This document shows, in pieces, positions 7,303 to 15,307 of a DNA stretch of 64,000 nucleotides. The position numbers and the translations under genes are program-made. A model generated the notes under the pieces. That model had not been told where the DNA came from. It saw nothing but the letters and a program-made list of their open reading frames with translations, and searched no databases. The stretch's first letter is position 1. The number at the start of each line of letters is the position of its first letter. Source of the DNA: Pseudofrankia coriaricola (GTDB taxonomy: Bacteria > Actinomycetota > Actinomycetes > Frankiales > Frankiaceae); NCBI RefSeq assembly GCF_001854805.1, contig NZ_MBLO01000102.1, positions 1 through 64,000 of the forward strand, in the 5' to 3' direction.

Positions 7303-9093
7303 CTACCGGCGGGTGGCCCGGTGCCTGCCTCCGGGGGCGTCGGGCGGCTTGGACGGCGAGTCCTCCACGGTGCCGGCGATCTCCTGCCCGGCGCGCGCCG
7401 GGTCGCCGCCGTGCCCGGCGTACGCGGTGTTGGGGTACAGCTGGTCGAGGGCATCACCACCGGGCGCGCCTGAACCCGGGACACCTGGACCGTGGGTGTC
7501 TGAAACGTAGGTGTCCGAAATGGGGGCGCCTGGGCCGTCGGCGTCGGTGCCGTAGGTGGCCGCGCCATGGTCCGGCACCGCGCGGCCGGCGGCGCCGTGG
7601 CCGGCGCTGGTCACGGCATGACCGTCGTCGGCGTAAGTGTCGTCGACATAGCCGTCGCCGACGGCGGCGTGACTGTCGTTGGCGTCGCCGTGGCCGGCCG
7701 CCACGCGGGTTCGGGAACCGGCGCGCAGCCGGCGAAGCTTCAGGAACGGGACGCCGAGCAGCGCGCCCATGCCGACCGCGCCCAGCAGCGGCAGCGCCCA
7801 CAGCAGCGGGCCGTCGTAGCTCGCGGACTTCGCCTCGCCGCCGCCACCCGAGGGAGCCGCGGCCGGTGTCCCGGTGGTGGGGGCGGCGGCTACGGCCGGG
7901 CACGCCGCCGCGCTCGCCGCCGGCGGCGGGGCCGGCGCCTGGCCGGACGGGGCGCGGGTGACCGTGAGCGAGACCGCCGTGGCGCCGGGCTCGGCAGCCA
8001 GGCACAGCAGCGCCGAGCCGGCCCTGGAGAGCACCTTCGCGCCGGTCACCTGGACCTGGTAGCCCGTCGGGTAGGCGGTCGCCGGCAGGCTGACGGCGGT
8101 GAGCAGCCCGTCCGGCGCCGGCTTGCCGACAGGCAGCGTCGTGTCGTAGCGCAGGGTGAACGTGCCGGCGCCGTCGACGCCGAACTCGGACAGGTCACCC
8201 GCGACCGCGATCGGGTAGGGGCGGGCGAGCGCCGCGGGGAAGGCGGCGGCACCGGGGGAGCCGCCGGCCCCGGCGGGGTAGAGCCAGCCGATCTGGTTGC
8301 CGTCGGCGGCGGCGGTGAACGCGGCGACGGCGCCGTCCCCGGTGCCGGCCCAGCCGGTCAGGTAGCCGGCCGGGTCGTTGACCGCGACCGTCGCCGTCCG
8401 GTCGAACGGTGCCGGTCGTTCGCGCCAGAGCAGGTGGAACGGGTCGGCGGTGACGACGGCGGCCGCCGCGCCGGGGGCACGCGCGGCCTCGGTGGCCGTG
8501 AGTTCGTAGCCGACCAGCCCGCCGGTGCCGCGAAACGCCGTGGCCAGGCGGCCGACCGCCGCCGTCAGCGCCGCCGCGGGCGCGACCCCGCCACCGGGCG
8601 CGGGCGCCACCCGCAGCACGACCCGGAAGCCCCGGTCGGTCAGCGTGCGGACGACCGCCGCCGCCTGCGTGAGGCCGGGGTCGCCCGCGATGGAGGAGCT
8701 GGCACCGGGGCGCGGGTCGGGAAAGCCGCCGGCGGCGGTCAGGAGAACCGTCACCCCGACCGTGCTGAAACCGGCGCCGACCCAGGCATCCAGGTCGGTG
8801 TCGCCGGGGGTCGCCCCGGCGGGCAGCGTCGGGCCGTGCACCACCAGCACCCGGCCCTGGGCGTCGGTCAGGTACTCGTTGGTCCGGGTGACCGTCCCGG
8901 GCGGCGCCTGCGCCGTCGGCGCGGTGGGGGACCGCGTAGGCGTCCCGGCGGCGAGCGCCCCCGCCGCCGGCAGCACCGGCGACGCCGGAGCCAGCGCGAA
9001 CAGGACGCCGGCCAGGACGGCGCCGACGGCGAGCCGGCGGGCGCCTCGCCCCGCCGCCCGGCTTGGCCAGGAATGTGCCCCCACGTCCCCCAT
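7303..9093 (-). CDS. Secreted, membrane-anchored GH5-like protein, probably not catalytic
   Basis: This 596 aa protein resembles actinobacterial endoglycosylceramidase-like GH5 enzymes but looks degenerate. A signal peptide lies at about 17-50. Residues 70-280 follow the GH5 plan (YLTDAQGRVLVVHG opening). The C-terminal beta domain is at about 290-385 (RPYPIAVAGD ... FTLRYDT ... YPTGYQVQVTGAKVLS). The acid/base position, where relatives read GY-x-x-x-NEP, reads GYELTATEA. The nucleophile stretch reads QIGWLYPAG with no glutamate. A transmembrane helix is at about 427-450. After it comes a 140-residue tail rich in D, H and G with repeats such as SDTYVSDTHGPG. The ATG at 9093 was taken because the signal peptide follows it; the frame stays open far upstream only through the acyltransferase gene. 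Confidence 0.7.
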   Translation of the reverse strand: MGDVGAHSWPSRAAGRGARRLAVGAVLAGVLFALAPASPVLPAAGALAAGTPTRSPTAPTAQAPPGTVTRTNEYLTDAQGRVLVVHGPTLPAGATPGDTDLDAWVGAGFSTVGVTVLLTAAGGFPDPRPGASSSIAGDPGLTQAAAVVRTLTDRGFRVVLRVAPAPGGGVAPAAALTAAVGRLATAFRGTGGLVGYELTATEAARAPGAAAAVVTADPFHLLWRERPAPFDRTATVAVNDPAGYLTGWAGTGDGAVAAFTAAADGNQIGWLYPAGAGGSPGAAAFPAALARPYPIAVAGDLSEFGVDGAGTFTLRYDTTLPVGKPAPDGLLTAVSLPATAYPTGYQVQVTGAKVLSRAGSALLCLAAEPGATAVSLTVTRAPSGQAPAPPPAASAAACPAVAAAPTTGTPAAAPSGGGGEAKSASYDGPLLWALPLLGAVGMGALLGVPFLKLRRLRAGSRTRVAAGHGDANDSHAAVGDGYVDDTYADDGHAVTSAGHGAAGRAVPDHGAATYGTDADGPGAPISDTYVSDTHGPGVPGSGAPGGDALDQLYPNTAYAGHGGDPARAGQEIAGTVEDSPSKPPDAPGGRHRATRR

Positions 9094-9296
9094 CCTGCCG
9101 TGTTCACCGTCTCGCGGGTCGGTGGGTCGACACCGCCCGGCAGCCGCCTGGGCGCACCGGGCGCCAGGGCTCACAGGGGTTGCCGGGGCGGTCACGTCTG
9201 CGCGCCGGCTACCCGGTGCCGCGGCCCGGGCGAGGGCATTTCCGTCGGCCCGCCGGAGAATGCGCCAAGGCTCGGGCACGAGGACTGTCGCGATGC

Positions 9297-10409
9297 TCAG
9301 CGCTGGAGCGGGTCGGGAGGCAGGTCGACGGCGGCCTCCGGCGCCTGCGGGCGCGGCGGCGGGACATCCGTCGCGGGGTGCTCGGCGGCCGAGGCGCCGG
9401 CCCGCGCCGTTGCGGTGGCCGGGGGCGCCCCCGTCGCCCTGGCGAGCGGATTCGGGAACTTGCCCGGCTTGGCGAATGTGGCGGGCCTGGCCGGCGGCTT
9501 GCCCGGCTTGGCCGGCTTGGCTGGCTTCGGTGGTTTGGGTGTGCCGGCCGGCTTGGCTGGTTTGGCTGGCTTGGCCGGACCAGCGGGCGATGCCTCGGCG
9601 GCGCTGGCGCCGGCGCTCACGACCTCCCGGCCCGGCTTCCCGACCTCCCCGATCTGCTTCGCAGATCGGGCAGGAACCCCGGACCCGGCAGGAACCCCGG
9701 CCTCGGCCGCGGCGGCCGTCGCGGCCGCGCGGGCCGTGGCCAGGTCGTCCTTGGCCTTCTGGGCATACATGTCGACGTACTCCTGGCCGGACAGCTGCAT
9801 GAGCTCGTACATGATCTCGTCGGTGATCGAGCGCAGCACGAACCGGTCGTCGGCCATGTCCTCGTAGCGGCTGAAGTCCAACGGGCGGCCGATGCGCATG
9901 CCGACCTTGCGGATCCGCGGGATCGTGCGGCCCTGCGGCTGGACCTCGAACGTCCCGAACATCGCGACGGGAATGACGGGCACCTTCGCTTCCAGGGCCA
10001 TCCTGGCGACGCCGATCTTGCCGCGGTAGAGCCGGCCATCCGGCGAGCGGGTGCCTTCGGGGTAGATGCCGAGCAGCTTGCCCTGGCTCAGGACGCGCAC
10101 CCCGGAACGCAGCGCGGCGTCGCTGGCCTTGCCACCACTGCGGTCGATCGGCAGCTGCCCGACGCCGCTGAAGAACATCCGCTTCGCCCGGCCCTTCAGC
10201 CCGCTGCCGGTGAAGTAGTCGATCTTGGCGAGGAACGTCACCCGCCGCGGGACCATCAGCGGCAGGAAGATCGAGTCGAGGAAGGACAGGTGGTTGCTGG
10301 CCAGGATCGCCGGCCCTTCCGCGGGCACGTTCTCCGGCCCCTCGATCCAGGGCCGCCAGAACGTGCGCAGGAACGGGGACAGGACCACCTTGAGCATCCA
10401 GTAGAACAC
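9297..10409 (-). CDS. 1-acyl-sn-glycerol-3-phosphate acyltransferase (PlsC family)
   Basis: This is a membrane-associated acyltransferase of phospholipid synthesis, moving an acyl group to lysophosphatidate or a related acceptor. NHLSFLD gives the catalytic NHxxxxD motif and EGTRSPDG the acceptor-binding motif. The catalytic domain ends near residue 215. The remaining 155 residues are low complexity, with many PAKPAKP repeats that make a basic tail absent from most homologues. The start was set at GTG 10409 because AGGGAG lies 7 bases upstream and relatives begin with the same FYWMLK segment. An ATG at 10565 would add a repetitive, unsupported leader. A palindromic repeat (9640-9700) is embedded in the tail. 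It corresponds in order to mycobacterial Rv2182c. Confidence 0.88.
   Translation of the reverse strand: MFYWMLKVVLSPFLRTFWRPWIEGPENVPAEGPAILASNHLSFLDSIFLPLMVPRRVTFLAKIDYFTGSGLKGRAKRMFFSGVGQLPIDRSGGKASDAALRSGVRVLSQGKLLGIYPEGTRSPDGRLYRGKIGVARMALEAKVPVIPVAMFGTFEVQPQGRTIPRIRKVGMRIGRPLDFSRYEDMADDRFVLRSITDEIMYELMQLSGQEYVDMYAQKAKDDLATARAAATAAAAEAGVPAGSGVPARSAKQIGEVGKPGREVVSAGASAAEASPAGPAKPAKPAKPAGTPKPPKPAKPAKPGKPPARPATFAKPGKFPNPLARATGAPPATATARAGASAAEHPATDVPPPRPQAPEAAVDLPPDPLQR
9640..9700 (-). repeat. Palindromic element inside a coding sequence (copy B)
   Basis: Read on the minus strand, the motif GGGGTTCCTGCC occurs twice and is followed by the palindrome CGATCTGCGAAGCAGATCG and GGGAGGTCGGG. It is in frame with the acyltransferase and encodes GVPAGSGVPARSAKQIGEVG (20 residues). 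Relative to its host gene it has the opposite orientation to copies A, F and G. Confidence 0.75.
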
Positions 10410-10501
10410 GCCAGCTCCCTGCTCGGCCGCGCCGCGGCCACCCGCCCTCCCGGCGCCCGGACCCTGTGCCACGGTCCGTCCGCACCGTGATTCCTTGACG
10501 T

Positions 10502-10546
10502 CCGGTTCCCCAGCATCCGGTTCCCCAACGTCCGGCTCCCCACCAT
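10502..10546 (+). repeat. Three 15 bp tandem repeats
   Basis: Units CCGGTTCCCCAGCAT, CCGGTTCCCCAACGT and CCGGCTCCCCACCAT lie head to tail, about 95 bases upstream of the acyltransferase start. On the minus strand they translate as GEPD(V/A) repeats, but that reading is upstream of the likely start. Confidence 0.7.
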
Positions 10547-11013
10547 CGTGGGTCCCCGGCATCACGGTGCCATCGTCGCGCCGTGGCCGCGCCCGATGGT
10601 CGAAACGACCCTAGCCTTCCGAGGGGGCGCCCGGGAGCAATCCCCGCCGCCGGAGTCCGCGCACCCGGCCTCGTCACCATCGGTCCACCGCCAGGCCACT
10701 CCCGCGACCCAACCAGGCGGTCGTCGTCGCCCGCGCCGGCACCAGTTGACGTCCTTTGCCGCCCGAACAACGGCTCGTTGCCCCACGGTCCGGTATTCCG
10801 CGAATACCCAACCAAGATCCTATCCCGAGCTGGGGTCAATCCCGGTCATATCCAGTGACCTGAGCCAGTGACCTGGAAACCGCGCCGTCGGGCCCGCCGG
10901 CGCCTCACCATGGGCGTGCGGCGCCCATGGTGGCCGTGGTCTGGCCGGCGGCGCCGTGCGAGCATTCCGGTACCGGGGTGTTCCTGCCCGTGCTTCTGGG
11001 GACAGGAGCCTCC

Positions 11014-11046
11014 GGAGGTGCGAAAGAAGATCATTTTCGCACCTCC
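11014..11046 (+). repeat. 12 bp hairpin upstream of the esterase
   Basis: GGAGGTGCGAAA pairs perfectly with TTTCGCACCTCC around the 9-base loop GAAGATCAT, followed by TTTGGC. The stem and the trailing CTTTGGC resemble the units at 4235-4348. It ends 45 bases before the esterase ATG, so it may be a regulatory stem or a terminator relic. Confidence 0.7.
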
Positions 11047-11091
11047 TTTGGCTCTCGGCGGACGACGCGTTGACGTGGGAAGGCGGATCAG

Positions 11092-11955
11092 ATGGCTGGT
11101 GCCGGACGTACCACGGCGGCATCCGCTGGCGCGGCGGCGAGCTTCGGCCCGGTGCTGCCGGGCGCGGAGCCCTTCGAGCTGGGCGGCGCGGACAGCACTG
11201 GCGTGCTGCTGGTGCACGGGTTCACCGGCTCGCCTCAGAGCTTGCGGTCGTGGGGGGAGTTCCTCGCGGCCGCCGGGCTCACGGTGCGCTGCCCGCTGCT
11301 GCCCGGGCATGGCACCCGTTGGCAGGACCTCGCCGCGACCGGTTGGCGCGACTGGTACGGCGCGGTCGACGAGGCCTTCGGTGACCTGCGCGCCCGCTGT
11401 TCCCAGGTCTTCGTGATGGGCCTGTCGATGGGCGGCACGCTGACGCTGCGGCTCGCCGAGGAACGCGGCGCCGAGGTGGCCGGCGCCGTGACCGTCAACC
11501 CGAGCCTCGGCACCGACCGCTGGGACGCGAAGATCGCCCCATTGCTGTCCAAGATCCGGCGGTCGGTCCCTGGGATAGCCAGTGACATCAAGGCCGGTGG
11601 GGTCGCCGAGATCGGCTACGACCGGGTCCCGGTGCGCGCCTTCGTGTCGCTCCAGGAGCTGTGGAAGATCACCGTTCCGGACCTGCGGCGGATCGAGAGT
11701 CCTGTGCTGACGTTCCGCAGTGTTGTCGATCATGTCGTCGAGCCCAGCTCGGGACGCCGCCTGCTCGCCGGGGTGACGTCCGCGCCGGTGACCGAGCGGC
11801 TGCTGCCCGACAGCTACCACGTCGCCACGCTCGACAACGACAAGGAGACGATCTTCCAGGGCAGCCTGGACTTCGTCCGCCAGCACGCCCCCGCGCCCGT
11901 CCAGAGCACAGGCGACGCGGCCAGACCGCCCGCCCTGGCCGAGGGCGACGGCTGA
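11092..11955 (+). CDS. Alpha/beta hydrolase (carboxylesterase/monoacylglycerol lipase-like)
   Basis: This 287 aa cytoplasmic serine hydrolase resembles the Est30-type carboxylesterases. LLVHGFTGSPQSL carries the oxyanion-hole HG, and GLSMGG holds the nucleophile serine. A late aspartate lies in SVVDHVV and the catalytic histidine in DSYHVATLDND, so the triad looks complete. The likely substrates are short- or medium-chain esters or monoacylglycerols. The next gene starts 5 bases after its stop, so the two are an operon. ATG at 11092 follows GGGAAGGCGGATCAG, a moderate ribosome site. Confidence 0.88.
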   Translation: MAGAGRTTAASAGAAASFGPVLPGAEPFELGGADSTGVLLVHGFTGSPQSLRSWGEFLAAAGLTVRCPLLPGHGTRWQDLAATGWRDWYGAVDEAFGDLRARCSQVFVMGLSMGGTLTLRLAEERGAEVAGAVTVNPSLGTDRWDAKIAPLLSKIRRSVPGIASDIKAGGVAEIGYDRVPVRAFVSLQELWKITVPDLRRIESPVLTFRSVVDHVVEPSSGRRLLAGVTSAPVTERLLPDSYHVATLDNDKETIFQGSLDFVRQHAPAPVQSTGDAARPPALAEGDG

Positions 11956-11960
11956 CGACC

Positions 11961-12656
11961 ATGGCGGACAACCCCGACCCGCGGCCGGCCGACGGCGGCG
12001 CCGACCAGCCGGCCGACGACGACGTCTTCGCGGAGCTGGTGGCCCGCTTCGACGACGAGCCGGCGGAGCACACGTGGCCGGAGGCGGAGGACGTCACCCC
12101 CGGGTCGGGCGCGGCGGGGGAGGCAGGGCTGCCGGCGACGTCCGCCCGGACGGGCGGCGACGCCGGCGACGGTGATGACGACGAGCCGGCCGGCCCGACA
12201 GACGCGGCCCCGCCCGCGTCGGGCCTTGCCGACGGCGCCGGCAGGTGGCCGGGCGGCCGAAGCGGCCGCGACCTGCTCGACGACGCGGTCGGCCGTGGCC
12301 TGGTCGACGGCTCCGGCTGGCGGCGCCCGGGCGACACCGCGCCGGGCGCCCCCGCGCCGGGCGCCCCCGCGCCGGGCGCCGACGACGGGGACGAGCTGGA
12401 CGAGGACGAGCACTACCTCCCGCCGCCACCGCCGAAGGCGGGCCGGGTCAGGCCCGCCACCGGGATCGCGATCGGCGCGATCATGCTCGGCGTGCTGATT
12501 CTCGTCATCCCCACTCTGGTGAGCCAGGTGACGAGCGGCGTGGGCGACATCACCGGTGTGGTGCTCATCCTGGGCGGCGTTGGAGGGCTGGTCGCGCGGC
12601 TGAGTGAGCGTCCTCCCACCGATGACGACGGGCCGGACAACGGCGCCGTCCTCTGA
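11961..12656 (+). CDS. Conserved actinobacterial membrane protein of unknown function
   Basis: This 231 aa protein has a long acidic, low-complexity cytoplasmic region (about 1-150) with APGAPAPGAP repeats. A conserved-looking EDEHYLPPPPPKAGRV box follows. Two predicted transmembrane segments come next (IAIGAIMLGVLILVIPTL and GDITGVVLILGGVGGLVARL). The DEEHY/PPPPP box before two membrane helices is seen in Streptomyces proteins encoded beside similar hydrolases. Function unknown. ATG at 11961 lies 5 bases after the esterase stop, so the genes are probably cotranscribed. The frame upstream of this ATG is a shadow of the esterase. Confidence 0.72.
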   Translation: MADNPDPRPADGGADQPADDDVFAELVARFDDEPAEHTWPEAEDVTPGSGAAGEAGLPATSARTGGDAGDGDDDEPAGPTDAAPPASGLADGAGRWPGGRSGRDLLDDAVGRGLVDGSGWRRPGDTAPGAPAPGAPAPGADDGDELDEDEHYLPPPPPKAGRVRPATGIAIGAIMLGVLILVIPTLVSQVTSGVGDITGVVLILGGVGGLVARLSERPPTDDDGPDNGAVL

Positions 12657-13057
12657 TTGGTCGAAACTCGAACGACGGGGCGCGCAGACGCCCCCGGCGC
12701 CCAGCGCCTAAGCGTGGCGCGTCGACCCGAGGTGCGTCACGCTGGGTGGATACCGCCGCACGGGCCGGGCGCCGCCGCCCACTGGACGGACCACGGGCAG
12801 GGCCGGGAGACAGCCGCCGCCTGGGGAAGAACCTCGCCTGGCGGGATGGCGCACATGGCTCGGTACCGGCATGATCGTCCGAACACGGCCGGCCGGCTGA
12901 CCGGCCACTGGGGTGATCGGGCGATCGAGGGTCGGCTGCCTGGCTGGACGACCGGATGGGCGGGCGGCGGCCGGTGGGCGGGTGTTCGGGGCGGGCAGTG
13001 AGACGGGCGGTCCAGGGCCGAGGCCGCCCGCGAACCGGACAGGGAAGGGACGGCGGC
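12657..13057. other. 400 bp intergenic region
   Basis: I see no gene here. The notable point is the AGGGAAGGGA ribosome site at 13041-13050 for the next gene. Several short inverted GGCCGG segments near 12888-12910 could fold. Confidence 0.4.
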
Positions 13058-14335
13058 GTGCGTTTCTACGAGAAGGTCGAGGTTCACGGGCACCTGATGG
13101 ATACGGGCGTGCTCGCCCGCGTGCTCGACGACGTGCTCGACTATGGCGGTGACTACGGGGTCGACCGGATCGACCTGGGAAAGACGCACGACGACGAGTC
13201 CCACGCGGTGATCACTGTCGGGGCGGACACCGAGGACCTGCTCATGCGGATCCTCATGCGCATCCAGGTTCACGGCGTCAACCGCGTCGACCCGGGCGAG
13301 GCCCTGCTGCGCCCGGCCGACCGCGACGGCGTGTTCCCCTCCGACTTCTACGCCACCACCAACCTGGAGACCGTCGTCCACCTCGACGGCCAGTGGGTGC
13401 CGGTCGAGCAGCCCGAGATGGACTGTGGCCTGGTCGTGTCCGGCGGCCGGGTGCGAACGGTGCCGGTCGCCGAGGTACGCGCCGGCGACATGATCGTCTG
13501 TGGCTCGTCCGGGGTGAAGGTCGTGCTGCCGATGACCGACCACTCCACCCATTCGGCCCGCTCCTACGGCACCTTCGGCGCGATGTCGGTGCCACCGGTG
13601 GGGTCGACCCAGCCGCAGGCGATGCTCGTCAGCGCGATCGCCCGCCAGATCCGCGAGGTCAAGGCCGAGGGCCAGCAGGTGCTGTGGGTACTCGGGCAGA
13701 CGGCGATCAGCACCGGGGCTGGCGGCGCGCTGGTCGCCCTCGTCGAAGCCGGCCACGTCGACGTGCTGTTCGCCGGCAACGCGCTGGCGACCCTCGACAT
13801 CGAGCAGGCGCTCTACGGCCACCCGATCGGCATCGGCCCGCTGCGCAGCAAGCGGGTGCAGCGCGGCAACGAGCAGCACATCCGCGCGATCAACACGATC
13901 CGCCGGGCCGGCTCGGTGCGCGCCGCCGTCGAACAGGGCGTGCTCGCCCAGGGCGTCATGCACGCGATGGTCAAAGCCAACAAGACGTTCGTGCTCGTCG
14001 GCTCTGTGCGTGACGACGGCCCGCTGCCAGACGTGCACACCGACGTTCTCGCCGGCCAGCGCGCGATGCGGGCCGCCCTGCGCCGCGTCGGCTTCACCAT
14101 CATGATCGCGACCGCGCTGCACTCGGTCGCGACCGGGAACATCCTGCCGGCGTCGGTGCCGCTGGCCGCCGTCGACATGAACCCGGCGACCGTCGCCACG
14201 CTGACCGACCGGGCCGCCTCGCAGGGGCTGGGCGTCGTCGCCGATACCGGCCTGTTCCTGGAGCACCTGGCCAAGGAGCTCGTCCCCGACTACCACTCAC
14301 CCGAGCCATCGGCGACCTTCACCGACGGTCGCTAA
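13058..14335 (+). CDS. Ornithine cyclodeaminase-type LOR/SDH domain protein (TIGR00300-like)
   Basis: This 425 aa protein matches the stand-alone family related to the C-terminal domain of cyanobacterial ArgZ/AgrE and to archaeal ornithine cyclodeaminase (ornithine to proline plus ammonia). Typical features are the opening VEVHGHLMDTGVLARVLD, a GLVVSGGRV segment, and a Rossmann-like half with QVLWVLGQTAISTGAG and VDVLFAGNALATLDIEQAL. Reaction assignment rests on the family; older names for the region are LOR/SDH bifunctional conserved region. GTG at 13058 has AGGGA 7 bases upstream. It stands alone without the arginine dihydrolase domain. No arginine or proline genes flank it. Confidence 0.8.
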   Translation: MRFYEKVEVHGHLMDTGVLARVLDDVLDYGGDYGVDRIDLGKTHDDESHAVITVGADTEDLLMRILMRIQVHGVNRVDPGEALLRPADRDGVFPSDFYATTNLETVVHLDGQWVPVEQPEMDCGLVVSGGRVRTVPVAEVRAGDMIVCGSSGVKVVLPMTDHSTHSARSYGTFGAMSVPPVGSTQPQAMLVSAIARQIREVKAEGQQVLWVLGQTAISTGAGGALVALVEAGHVDVLFAGNALATLDIEQALYGHPIGIGPLRSKRVQRGNEQHIRAINTIRRAGSVRAAVEQGVLAQGVMHAMVKANKTFVLVGSVRDDGPLPDVHTDVLAGQRAMRAALRRVGFTIMIATALHSVATGNILPASVPLAAVDMNPATVATLTDRAASQGLGVVADTGLFLEHLAKELVPDYHSPEPSATFTDGR

Positions 14336-14376
14336 TAGTGATCGTTCTGGCGAGGTGGTGACCCTCGTCGTCGTGG

Positions 14377-14925
14377 GTGAAGGGGGACGGGTTCACTGGG
14401 GGAGTGGGCGGCGAGCGGTATTTCTACGACACCGAGTTCATCGAGCGGCTGGACGGCGGCCACTTCTGGCTCGACCTGGTCAGCATCGGCGCGGTGAGCG
14501 AGGACGGGGAACGCGAGTTCTACGCGGTCTCCACCGAGTTCGATCCGACGAGGGCGGGGCCATGGGTCCGGCGCAACGTCCTCGACCAGCTCCCGTCGCC
14601 GTCGGCGTCGGTGTGGCGCTCGCGTGCCCAGATCCGCGACGAGCTGCTCGCCTTCCTCACCGCCGACGGCGAGCCGGAGTTGTGGGCCTGGTACGGCGCG
14701 TACGACCACGTCGTGTTGTGCCAGCTGTTCGGGATGATGCCGGCCCTGCCGCAGGCGCTGCCGCGGTTCACCCGTGACCTGCGCCAGCTGTGGGAGGAGA
14801 CCGGCCGGCCGCGGCTGCCCTCGCCACCGCCCACCGCCCACGACGCCCTGGTCGACGCCCGCCACAACCTGGCCCGCTGGCGAGTATTGGCCCCCCTGCG
14901 CCCGCAGCGAGCTACCACTCCGTAG
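14377..14925 (+). CDS. 3'-5' exoribonuclease (Rv2179c-like, DEDDh)
   Basis: This protein of about 182 aa matches the small actinobacterial RNase T-like exonucleases typified by Rv2179c. The first metal-binding pair is in RYFYDTEFIE. The middle aspartate is in WAWYGAYDHVVLCQLFG, and the final histidine/aspartate pair in TAHDALVDARHNL. Conserved linking segments (YAVSTEFDP, PRFTRDLRQLWEETGRP) also match. It probably degrades RNA 3' ends or acts on oligoribonucleotides. GTG at 14377 gives a 12-residue leader; GTG at 14404 is closer to the domain but its GGGGGA is directly adjacent. Position upstream of DAHP synthase and pknL mirrors mycobacteria. Confidence 0.85.
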   Translation: MKGDGFTGGVGGERYFYDTEFIERLDGGHFWLDLVSIGAVSEDGEREFYAVSTEFDPTRAGPWVRRNVLDQLPSPSASVWRSRAQIRDELLAFLTADGEPELWAWYGAYDHVVLCQLFGMMPALPQALPRFTRDLRQLWEETGRPRLPSPPPTAHDALVDARHNLARWRVLAPLRPQRATTP

Positions 14926-14992
14926 CGCACTGCGCGAAGGTCGCGCTGCCACCACGCAGCCCAAGCTACGCGGTGAGGAGCCAGCACTACCC

Positions 14993-15160
14993 AGCCACAA
15001 GAGGCGACGGCGCCTCAGCGCAGCGCCAACCTAGCCATGTCGTCAGCCCGGCACCAGGACAGCCACCGCCATATGCACCCGCCCGGATCCAGGCCGGGAG
15101 GGCGCTCAGCGCCCGACACGTGGGCGCGGAGCGTCCACGACATGTGGGTGCTAGGGGCGT
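14993..15160 (-). repeat. Composite intergenic element, inverted copy
   Basis: Read on the minus strand this copy contains GGACGCTCCGCGCCC, GGGCGCTGAGCGCCC, GCATATGGCGGTGGC, GCCGGGCTGACGACATGGC and GCGCTGAGGCGCCGTCGCC in the same order as the other copies. It lies between the exoribonuclease and phosphofructokinase genes. The rest of 14926-15307 holds further GC-rich inverted segments (15165-15220, GCGCAGCGCCCGCGGC units) and no gene. Confidence 0.8.
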
Positions 15161-15307
15161 TCCGCGGCGCGCAGCGCCCGCGGCGGGCGCGCAGCGCCCG
15201 CGGCGCCACGAGCACCCACGCCACGAGCGGCAGCGCTTGTGATGGCTGTCACGCGGTCTTACGCTCCGTCATCGATCGGCTTCGTCAACCGTTGGAGGAC
15301 TTGGGCT

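Larger units (their letters stand above)
10410..11091. other. Divergent upstream region with short tandem and hairpin repeats
   Basis: This region separates the acyltransferase and esterase genes. It holds three 15 bp tandem units at 10502-10546 (CCGGTTCCCCAGCAT and variants) and a hairpin at 11014-11046. Frames across 10548-10871 and 10820-11122 look like chance. Nothing else recognisable. Confidence 0.45.

Noticed and set aside
9094-10839. N-terminal half of a single 1,178-codon minus-strand frame joining the GH5-like gene to the acyltransferase region
   Set aside because: The region is the acyltransferase gene in another frame (NHxxxxD and EGTR motifs, ribosome site at 10409). The signal peptide after 9093 marks the real start of the GH5-like gene.
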